Positions 1-4,622 of a stretch of DNA of 5,827 bases are shown in pieces (the first letter of the stretch is position 1; the number at the start of each line of letters is the position of its first letter). Position numbers and translations under genes: made by a program. Origin of the DNA: Morganella morganii (GTDB lineage: Bacteria > Pseudomonadota > Gammaproteobacteria > Enterobacterales > Enterobacteriaceae); contig NZ_NRQY01000001.1 in NCBI RefSeq assembly GCF_003996855.1, positions 738,735 through 744,561 on the forward strand, in the 5' to 3' direction. The notes beneath the pieces are model-generated. The model searched no databases and was not told where the DNA came from. It was given only the letters and a program-made list of their open reading frames with translations.

Positions 1-3
1 AAT

Positions 4-31
4 AAAGAGAGCGGGTGTTCCCGCTCTTTTT
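4..31. terminator. Bidirectional rho-independent terminator
   Basis: A perfect 8-bp GC-rich stem (AGAGCGGG at 8-15, CCCGCTCT at 20-27) closes on a TGTT tetraloop. A/T pairs extend it outward on both sides, with one G-T pair at 7/28. On the plus strand it is followed by TTTTT (27-31) and would stop a gene lying left of the window. On the minus strand it runs into CTTTATT just after the lipoprotein stop codon at 39, so it probably serves convergent genes. The plus-strand tail is the better one. Confidence 0.85.
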
Positions 32-38
32 GCTCTGC

Positions 39-542
39 TTATTTGTGATTTTTACGATAATAAGTCCATTCTTCAACCCGCTCACCGCCGGGTAAATTAC
101 AGTAACCGGTCCAGCCTGATTCCGCTTTGACGATTTCTGTTTTTCCGCCGGATTGTTCACAATAAACGGATGCCGGATTTGCCATACCAATTTTTTTATT
201 TTCCGCAGGTACAGGATCTTTATTCAGTACGGAGATTAACTGATAACGGATATTGGGTGCATCGGCAGGCGGATTCGGTACATTGGTTGTTTTGACGGAT
301 ACACGGTACTGGTATCCCGGTTCATAAGTAAAACCGTCAATGTTCTGATAGAAGAATTCCCAGTCTGCGTCAGGGGACTCTTTTACTTTCATGCATTTCA
401 TCGGTGCCACACCAACACAGTCTGCCAGTTCAGAGTCAATATAGAGCGTTTTGCTATTATCTGCTGCCGGGTCTGTCAGTGTATTCTGACTGCATCCTGC
501 CATTAATAAGAAAAGCGGGGCGATAATATAGGCTGATTTCAT
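39..542 (-). CDS. Outer-membrane lipoprotein with DUF4377-like and DUF333-like domains
   Basis: The 167-residue protein begins with a lipoprotein signal peptide: Lys2, a hydrophobic stretch at 4-15, then the lipobox Met-Ala-Gly-Cys with the lipidated Cys at 17. Met at -3 is less usual than Leu. Ser at +2 predicts outer-membrane sorting. Residues about 32-107 resemble DUF4377 (Trp61, the FFYQNIDGF stretch, NPPAD at 90-94), a domain often found with META/HslJ-type proteins. Residues about 118-165 resemble DUF333 (the YoaF / 'putative hemolysin' family), with MANPASVYC and a late EEW motif. Cys42/Cys50 and Cys128/Cys148 could form disulfides in the periplasm. The start is supported by AAGGA six bases upstream. 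Biochemical function is unknown, and the 'hemolysin' label for DUF333 should not be taken as evidence of toxicity. The gene stands alone, divergent from the next one. Confidence 0.85.
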   Translation of the reverse strand: MKSAYIIAPLFLLMAGCSQNTLTDPAADNSKTLYIDSELADCVGVAPMKCMKVKESPDADWEFFYQNIDGFTYEPGYQYRVSVKTTNVPNPPADAPNIRYQLISVLNKDPVPAENKKIGMANPASVYCEQSGGKTEIVKAESGWTGYCNLPGGERVEEWTYYRKNHK

Positions 543-654
543 CAGTTGTCCTTAGTATGTGTGTTAGAGTAGTGTACTTTTACTTTGTTTTCGACAGTGT
601 AAAAATGGGATTAGTTCCGTATAGTTGGTTTTTTTATCCACATAAAGGACGTGA
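543..654. promoter_or_regulatory. Divergent intergenic region, promoters not resolved
   Basis: This 112-bp AT-rich gap must carry leftward signals for the lipoprotein and rightward ones for the membrane protein. I see a TATAGT hexamer at 620-625 on the plus strand and TACACT on the minus strand near 572-577, but neither has a good -35 element at 16-18 bp. The ribosome binding sites are clear: AAGGA just right of 543 on the minus strand and AAAGGA at 644-649 on the plus strand. Confidence 0.3.
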
Positions 655-1008
655 ATGAAAGGATATAAATCATTGATTAAAAGCATAACAATGCTGGCCG
701 GCTTTTATTTCAGAGTGGCGTTGTATACCGTAACCGGAATTATTCTGACGAAATCGATAAATAATGATCAACGTGAACCGCCTGTTTCCGCTGATTATTG
801 GGATACGGTATATCTGGCAGGTAAATTCATGCTGGCTGTTCTGCTGTTGATATTTTTGGGGGATCTTATCCGTTTTTACCGCAATATCCGGCGGGAGCCG
901 TTAATAACCTCACCACAGCATCGTTTTTATCTGACAGCAACTGCACTTGCGGGCGGAGGGGGTATTTTTCTGCTGCTGGTCAGCCATTGGTATCCGTTCA
1001 CGGTATAA
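655..1008 (+). CDS. Small membrane protein with three predicted transmembrane segments, unrecognised
   Basis: I do not recognise this 117-residue protein. Hydrophobic segments lie at about residues 11-32, 52-73 and 92-110. Between the first two is a polar loop (NNDQREPP, 36-43). Between the second and third is a strongly basic loop (RFYRNIRR, 73-80), which by the positive-inside rule would be cytoplasmic. That would place the N-terminus outside, although Lys2, Lys5 and Lys9 before segment 1 argue against it, so topology is unsettled. The third segment begins in a glycine run (Gly100-Gly103). The ATG is preceded by AAAGGA with five intervening bases, and the codon pattern looks native. It lies 163 bp upstream of the crcB pair on the same strand. 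Two inverted repeats and a possible promoter separate them, so co-transcription is uncertain. No catalytic motif is visible. Confidence 0.7.
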   Translation: MKGYKSLIKSITMLAGFYFRVALYTVTGIILTKSINNDQREPPVSADYWDTVYLAGKFMLAVLLLIFLGDLIRFYRNIRREPLITSPQHRFYLTATALAGGGGIFLLLVSHWYPFTV

Positions 1009-1018
1009 ATGCAGGATA

Positions 1019-1038
1019 TTACAGGGTATAACCTGTAA
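1019..1038. repeat. Perfect inverted repeat, possible operator
   Basis: TTACAGG (1019-1025) and CCTGTAA (1032-1038) are exact reverse complements separated by six bases. No T-tract follows, so it is not a normal intrinsic terminator for the gene ending at 1008. It overlaps the -35 region of the candidate crcB promoter, which fits a repressor or activator site. Whether any protein binds it is not known. Confidence 0.35.
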
Positions 1039-1061
1039 CCGGATTACGGTTCCGGTATATT
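1033..1061 (+). promoter_or_regulatory. Candidate sigma-70 promoter for the crcB pair
   Basis: TATATT (1056-1061) matches five of six bases of the -10 consensus. A weak -35 (CTGTAA, 1033-1038, three of six) lies 17 bp upstream. Transcription would start near 1068, giving a leader of about 100 bases. The weak -35 suggests either activator dependence or that the promoter lies elsewhere. Confidence 0.35.
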
Positions 1062-1070
1062 TGTACAAAT
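1059..1070. repeat. 12-bp perfect palindrome at the candidate crcB promoter
   Basis: ATTTGTACAAAT equals its own reverse complement over all twelve bases. It overlaps the end of the candidate -10 element and the expected transcription start, a typical position for a repressor operator. The sequence is not one I can assign to a named regulator. Confidence 0.35.
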
Positions 1071-1171
1071 TCAGCCGGTTTCACGCCGATAATTGAGAAG
1101 TAAAGAGATGAGGATCTACACTATCCGCTGCACGTATTTCTCCTGACAAAGATATCCACAGGTGAGGCTAT

Positions 1172-1552
1172 ATGACAGCAATTGATATATTCTGGGTCGG
1201 TATCGGCGGTGGCAGCGGATCATTACTGCGCTGGTGGGTCGGTAAACTGACCGGTGAACGTTATCACGGCCATTTTCCGCTGGGTACTTTTATTATTAAT
1301 ATCTCCGGTGCCTTTATTATCGGTTTTTTAAGCACGCTATTCGTGATTGACTGGCATGACCGCTTCGGTTCATTCCTGCATGCGGCTATTCTGACCGGTA
1401 TTCTCGGTGGTTACACCACATTCAGCAGTATGCAGCTGGATGCGGCAAAACTGGTGAATTCAAAGCAGCGGATGCTGGCTTTCGGGTATTTGCTGATCTC
1501 TGTTGTGGCGGGTCTGGCTGCCGCTGCACTGGGTGTCTGGCTGGCGGCATGA
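1172..1552 (+). CDS. crcB: Fluoride ion channel CrcB/Fluc, subunit 1
   Basis: CrcB (FluC) proteins are small four-helix inner-membrane proteins that dimerise in antiparallel fashion and let fluoride leave the cell, protecting enolase and other enzymes. This 126-residue copy has the family length and marks: the glycine-rich first helix ending in Arg20, the GTFIINISGAF block with conserved Asn43, and the GGYTTFSS motif at 79-86, which in the family contributes to the central sodium site and the pore. Phe84 is kept, but the residue three positions on, normally the second 'Phe-box' phenylalanine, is Met87. The ATG is preceded by AGGTGAGG (1160-1167). A second crcB follows ten bases after the stop, which is the signature of heterodimeric Fluc pairs. 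Assignment to the family is firm; heterodimer formation is inferred. Confidence 0.95.
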   Translation: MTAIDIFWVGIGGGSGSLLRWWVGKLTGERYHGHFPLGTFIINISGAFIIGFLSTLFVIDWHDRFGSFLHAAILTGILGGYTTFSSMQLDAAKLVNSKQRMLAFGYLLISVVAGLAAAALGVWLAA

Positions 1553-1556
1553 GGAT
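1551..1556 (+). promoter_or_regulatory. Shine-Dalgarno that fixes the second crcB start
   Basis: GAGGAT lies six bases before the ATG at 1563, and its first two bases are part of the first gene's TGA stop (1550-1552). The reading frame stays open upstream to 1503, but residues encoded there do not resemble CrcB and overlap the first gene. The ATG at 1563, giving a protein that starts MNMVILIFTGG, is therefore the real start. The arrangement implies translational coupling of the two subunits. Confidence 0.75.
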
Positions 1557-1562
1557 AATAAT

Positions 1563-1961
1563 ATGAATATGGTGATTCTTATTTTTACCGGCGGAGCGTT
1601 CGGTGCAATCTGCCGCGAATTACTGATGCTCGGTGTGCCGTCCCTGCATGACGGATTTCCGCTTGATATTCTGGCCGCCAATATTATTGCGTCATTCCTG
1701 CTGGGAATAACGGCGGCATTATTACAGCGCAACCGGATTAATCAGTATGTAAATGCACTGGTGGCAACCGGTATTATGGGCGGATTATCCACTTTCAGCA
1801 GTTTTGTATACGGAACATTTGAAATAATGTCATCCCCGGCGTTATTGGGTACCGGAATAACCTATCTGCTGGTCAGTGTGATAGGCGGATTTGCGGCGGT
1901 AATGGCGGGGTTGTTTCTGGGGAACTGTGCGAAACCCGGTGTAAAAAATACCGCTGAATAA
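1563..1961 (+). CDS. crcB: Fluoride ion channel CrcB/Fluc, subunit 2
   Basis: This is the second of the tandem CrcB/Fluc subunits, 132 residues with four predicted transmembrane helices. Family marks are the GGAFGAICRE first-helix motif (Arg18), conserved Asn40 in the second helix, and GGLSTFSSF at 73-81 with both Phe78 and Phe81 of the 'Phe-box'. Thr of the usual TTFS is Ser76 here. A short hydrophilic tail (about 121-132) follows the last helix and is absent from subunit 1. Only ten bases separate it from subunit 1, so the two should be made together and probably form a heterodimer, as known for other organisms with adjacent diverged copies. The stop codon lies directly against the hairpin that ends the opposing fli operon. 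Confidence 0.95.
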   Translation: MNMVILIFTGGAFGAICRELLMLGVPSLHDGFPLDILAANIIASFLLGITAALLQRNRINQYVNALVATGIMGGLSTFSSFVYGTFEIMSSPALLGTGITYLLVSVIGGFAAVMAGLFLGNCAKPGVKNTAE

Positions 1962-2004
1962 CAAAAAGTTCCGGCCGGACAGAGAACGACTGTCCGGCCG
2001 GAAC
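1962..2004 (-). terminator. Rho-independent terminator of the fliDST operon
   Basis: A perfect 15-bp stem pairs GTTCCGGCCGGACAG (1968-1982) with its complement at 1990-2004 around a seven-base loop. Read on the minus strand it is followed at once by TTTTTGTTATT, a classic intrinsic terminator about 50 bases past the fliT stop. Read on the plus strand the next bases are AGATCAGGCC before any T-run (2015-2020), so it is a poorer terminator for crcB. Confidence 0.9.
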
Positions 2005-2055
2005 AGATCAGGCCATTTTTTCATTATTTTAAGACACCGCGCTGATCAAAAAAAT

Positions 2056-2451
2056 TTATTCTACTGGTTTAACATTAATTGAATAATCCGGGTCACTGAA
2101 TTGCCCGTAACTTTTATTAATCACCCGTTGTTGGTCAAGCTGTTTTATTTCTTTACTCAGAAAGTTCAGGTGATCCTGCAAATAGATTTTTGTTACCCGT
2201 TCATTTTCAATGATAGCCTGTAAAACCTCCACCAGTTCGCCGGTAACCGGCTGTTCTTTTTCCAGTTCATGAGATAACTGTGTCAGGTGTTCAACCGCAC
2301 AAACATAATCAGTTTCACGGGCAATCAAATCATCCCATTCACTGTTTTTAGCCAGGGTAACGAGTTCTTCACTCAGTGTCAGTACATGTTGATATATATC
2401 GTGTAAATTGATGGTTGTTTGAATACTCACCTGATTATCTTTCATCCACAT
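2056..2451 (-). CDS. fliT: FliT, chaperone for the filament cap FliD
   Basis: FliT is a small cytoplasmic helical protein that escorts FliD to the flagellar export gate; in Salmonella it also binds FlhDC and lowers flagellar gene expression. This 131-residue protein matches the family in length, in mostly helical character, and in the WDDLIARETDYV stretch (39-50), whose Trp and Glu positions are typical. It is the last gene of fliDST, as in other enterics. The ATG at 2451-2449 overlaps the end of fliS by 17 bases, with GGGG four bases upstream inside fliS. An in-frame ATG two codons later is an equally possible start. The overlap implies translational coupling. FliT sequences diverge quickly, so position in the operon carries much of the weight. 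The polar tail after about residue 115 is probably disordered. Confidence 0.9.
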   Translation of the reverse strand: MWMKDNQVSIQTTINLHDIYQHVLTLSEELVTLAKNSEWDDLIARETDYVCAVEHLTQLSHELEKEQPVTGELVEVLQAIIENERVTKIYLQDHLNFLSKEIKQLDQQRVINKSYGQFSDPDYSINVKPVE

Positions 2452-2833
2452 TTGCCCCGATTTGTTGCCATGTTGCCGCGAGATCGGAGAGCAGTTGATA
2501 GACCTCTTTTACGTAGGTCGTGTTATTTTCGATATTTGCGTTGAGTAACCGCATAATCATATAGTCATACAGAGAGGCCAGATTATGTGCCAGCTCACCG
2601 CCGGCATCATAATCCAGTGCCTGTTTCAGACCATTATCAATAATATTAATAGCCTTTGATAATTCATTACCTTTGGCGGCAATATCATTTTGCTCCATGA
2701 AGATTTCGCTGCGGCGAAGGGCGCTGAGCGCCCCGTTAAACAAAATCCGGATCAACTGATAAGGCGAGGCATTGGTAATTTCACTTTCAAGATTAACTTG
2801 CTGATAAGCCTGATTTGCCTTGCGCTGATACAT
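2435..2833 (-). CDS. fliS: FliS, flagellin export chaperone
   Basis: FliS binds the C-terminal part of newly made flagellin in the cytoplasm, prevents premature polymerisation and aids delivery to the export apparatus. The 132-residue protein is the usual length. It has the conserved N-terminal Tyr-rich segment (Tyr2, Tyr10), SPYQLIRILFNGAL at 23-36, the IINDxGL-like helix around 64-70, and the strongly conserved GGELAHNLASLYDYM block at 78-92, followed by LLNAN. Its ATG is only seven bases after the fliD stop codon. The only purine-rich ribosome site (AGG, about 2846-2848) lies within the end of fliD, so translation is probably coupled to fliD. It overlaps fliT by 17 bases at its 3' end. Identification is secure. 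Confidence 0.96.
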   Translation of the reverse strand: MYQRKANQAYQQVNLESEITNASPYQLIRILFNGALSALRRSEIFMEQNDIAAKGNELSKAINIIDNGLKQALDYDAGGELAHNLASLYDYMIMRLLNANIENNTTYVKEVYQLLSDLAATWQQIGANVDER

Positions 2834-2840
2834 ATTATTT

Positions 2841-4292
2841 TTAACCTAACATTCTGCCGAGTGCCTGTGTGGTACCACTCAGGGAGTTCATCATTTTATC
2901 CAGATTCTGGAACTGGCGGCGATACAGATCCATCGTATTTTCGATCTGTTTATTAGTTTGCTCGATACGTTTATCGATACCTTTTTTCTTTTTCTCCAGA
3001 CCGTCGGTCGCGTTATGAATCGTACCTTCACGGCTGTCTAATGTCTTTTTCAGATAATTAAAGTTTTCAGTGCCAAAACCCGTTTCTTTTCCGTCACCGG
3101 CAAAGAACTCTTTCACACTGGACGCATTCTCTTTCAGCGCTTTATCCAAAACTTTGTCATCAATTTCCAGGGTACCATCTGTTTTCTGTTTGATACCCAT
3201 TTTGTTCATGGTATTCGGGTCGCCGTTACCATTCGGTGTTCTGATCTGTGCCCGGATGGTATTCTGAATACCGCGTACAGTGGAATCCCCAATCAGCGGA
3301 CCGTTATTTTTATCAGCGGCCTGGCCTTTTTCAGTCTGGGTATATTTGGTGAGATCTTTACAGAGTTTCTGATACTCGTTATAGGCATCCACCCACTCTT
3401 TGATTTTCTTTTTCGCCGGCTCAATATCAGAAGAAACCACCAGCGGTTCAGAGATAAAGTTATTGCTGCTGTCTTTCTCTGACACTTTTTTCAGCGTCAG
3501 CGTCAGACCAAAAAAGGCATCTTTGACTTCGTTGGTCTGTGACTCCATTTCAATATCATTGACTTTAAATAACGCATTGATCGGTGCGGTAGTCTGTTTC
3601 ATCTGGCCACCGGAAGCCGGCGTGAATGATACAACACCGGAGGCGTCTTTTTTCGATTCTCCGCCGATTGCTTTATTCAGTGTGTCATCACCGGTCACAG
3701 AAATACTGACAGCAGAATCCGTTCCCTGAGTTTTACTCATGATGACCAGATGTGATTTACCCTCTCTGTCTTTGATAACACTGGCGGTAACATCTTTATC
3801 CGCTTTGTTAATGGCATCTGCTAATTCAATGGGTGATGTCTGATCTTTTGTGATCTTGATATCGAAATTCTTCTTCGGATCACTGCCATCACCGATTTTG
3901 AAAGAAACAGTACGCTCATCACTATTGTCACCCATCGCGGTTTTACCGTCGGAAAACCCGGCAGATGATAACGTCTGGTTTTTGGCTAACTGCTCAATAA
4001 CGACATCATACTGACCCGGTTTGGCTTTACCAGTCGTAGACACGCCAAAGTATTTATTTTCTTCACTGACTTTGGTGGTGCTGATATCACCGAATTTTTT
4101 CAGCGCTTCTGCTGCGGTTTTCAATTTTTCCAGCGAAGATTGTAATTTTCCGAAAGCACTAATTTGTGCTTCACACGCTGTTTTTTGGGCAGTTAACGGC
4201 TCCAGACGGCGCATTTCTGCTTTTTCCAGCATGTCCATTTGCTGATTAAGATCCATATTTGCGCCGACGCCTAACGATGCTATGCCTGCCAT
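2841..4292 (-). CDS. fliD: FliD, flagellar filament cap protein (hook-associated protein 2)
   Basis: FliD is exported and sits as a pentamer or similar ring at the filament tip, where it folds arriving flagellin into place; in some bacteria it also contacts host surfaces. The 483-residue protein is close to the enteric length. It has the MAGIASLGVGANMD N-terminus, the helical FliD_N domain to about residue 106, a variable, Lys/Asp/Ser-rich middle region (about 107-235), and FliD_C from about 236. FliD_C includes NGPLIGDSTVRGIQ (330-343) and the MGIKQKTDGTLEIDD block (365-379), then a terminal coiled-coil rich in Lys and Gln. Unusually for an exported flagellar protein, it has two cysteines (Cys40, Cys311). 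The start is fixed by AGGAG (4299-4303) six bases upstream. It heads fliDST and has its own sigma-28 promoter. Confidence 0.97.
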   Translation of the reverse strand: MAGIASLGVGANMDLNQQMDMLEKAEMRRLEPLTAQKTACEAQISAFGKLQSSLEKLKTAAEALKKFGDISTTKVSEENKYFGVSTTGKAKPGQYDVVIEQLAKNQTLSSAGFSDGKTAMGDNSDERTVSFKIGDGSDPKKNFDIKITKDQTSPIELADAINKADKDVTASVIKDREGKSHLVIMSKTQGTDSAVSISVTGDDTLNKAIGGESKKDASGVVSFTPASGGQMKQTTAPINALFKVNDIEMESQTNEVKDAFFGLTLTLKKVSEKDSSNNFISEPLVVSSDIEPAKKKIKEWVDAYNEYQKLCKDLTKYTQTEKGQAADKNNGPLIGDSTVRGIQNTIRAQIRTPNGNGDPNTMNKMGIKQKTDGTLEIDDKVLDKALKENASSVKEFFAGDGKETGFGTENFNYLKKTLDSREGTIHNATDGLEKKKKGIDKRIEQTNKQIENTMDLYRRQFQNLDKMMNSLSGTTQALGRMLG

Positions 4293-4325
4293 GTACTTCT
4301 CCTGAATTTAATTGGTTTTACATAG

Positions 4326-4352
4326 TTATCGGTTGGCAGCGGGAGAATTTTA
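4326..4352 (-). promoter_or_regulatory. Sigma-28 (FliA) promoter of fliDST
   Basis: On the minus strand TAAAATTC (4352-4345) is followed after exactly 11 bases by ACCGATAA (4333-4326). The enteric sigma-28 consensus is TAAAGTTT-N11-GCCGATAA, so the match is six of eight and seven of eight with ideal spacing. The start of transcription would fall near 4319, leaving a leader of about 27 bases with a strong AGGAG. Confidence 0.88.
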
Positions 4353-4527
4353 GCGTTAACGACAAAAAATGATGGGCGGAGTTGCGCAGAGAAAGCGGGG
4401 TTATTGTCACCATTAAGATAAGGAAACAAAAAAGAGACGCAGGGTTAATAATTTGGTTACAAACTACACAAAAAGCATTATCCGGACAGATATGCCTTAT
4501 ATTGATAATATGGCGGCGTTTTGTCTG

Positions 4528-4554
4528 TAAATAAAGTGAATTATCGCCCGTTAA
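4528..4554 (+). promoter_or_regulatory. Sigma-28 (FliA) promoter of fliC
   Basis: TAAA (4528-4531), the key -35 core, is followed 15 bases later by CCCGTTAA (4547-4554), which matches GCCGATAA at six of eight. The spacing equals the consensus and the layout resembles E. coli fliC (TAAA-N15-GACGATAA). Transcription would begin near 4561, giving a leader of about 62 bases. A second TAAA at 4532 is four bases too close. Confidence 0.8.
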
Positions 4555-4591
4555 CAGTATTACCCCGCTGCGGCGGCAGAAAATAATTCAC
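4536..4591. repeat. 9-bp inverted repeat across the fliC promoter and leader
   Basis: GTGAATTAT (4536-4544), inside the sigma-28 spacer, is the exact reverse complement of ATAATTCAC (4583-4591) in the transcribed leader, 38 bases away. Only the right arm would be in the RNA, so any role would be at the DNA level, such as paired regulator sites. It could be chance in AT-rich sequence. Confidence 0.3.
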
Positions 4592-4598
4592 ATTATTT
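4581..4598 (+). other. AT-only hairpin in the fliC leader
   Basis: AAATAAT (4581-4587) and ATTATTT (4592-4598) pair perfectly around TCAC. The hairpin ends ten bases before the AAGGAAA ribosome site (4609-4615). The stem is weak, made only of A-U pairs, but flagellin leaders in other enterics are known to influence translation and message stability. Confidence 0.35.
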
Positions 4599-4622
4599 CA
4601 TACAAAAAAAGGAAATATCATT

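Larger units (their letters stand above)
4293..4622. other. Regulatory region between divergent fliD and fliC
   Basis: This 330-bp gap has no credible gene. Its two ends hold the sigma-28 promoters and ribosome sites listed separately. The middle (about 4355-4527) is AT-rich with oligo-A runs. It includes AACGACAAAAAATG at 4358-4371, which vaguely recalls half of an FlhDC box, and a small AT palindrome (ATATT-GAT-AATAT, 4499-4511). I cannot assign a function to either. Confidence 0.5.

Noticed and set aside
1038..1056. ACCGGA / TCCGGT hairpin after the membrane-protein gene as a terminator
   Set aside because: The stem is only six base pairs with a seven-base loop and no T-tract follows, so it is not a convincing intrinsic terminator.
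1101..1165. Possible fluoride riboswitch upstream of the crcB pair
   Set aside because: Scattered bits (GAGATG at 1105, CCGCTGC near 1125, CTGA at 1143, TCCACAG near 1155) recall the crcB RNA motif in order and distance. However, the P1 closing stem has no 5' partner and the GG...CC P2 stem is missing, so the resemblance is probably chance. A covariance-model search would settle it.
1503..1562. Upstream extension of the second crcB
   Set aside because: The extra 20 residues overlap the first crcB, do not look like the CrcB N-terminus, and would ignore the well-placed GAGGAT before the ATG at 1563.
1460..1732. Minus-strand open frame opposite the crcB pair
   Set aside because: It lies wholly antisense to two firmly identified genes, has no ribosome site that I can see, and its translation has no recognisable domain.
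2006..2047. GATCAG / CTGATC inverted repeat with trailing A-run
   Set aside because: Six-base arms with a 30-base loop are weak, and the adjacent 15-bp hairpin already explains termination here.
3400..3729. Plus-strand open frame inside fliD
   Set aside because: It is the reverse-complement shadow of the fliD coding sequence; the serine/phenylalanine-rich translation is typical of antisense frames.
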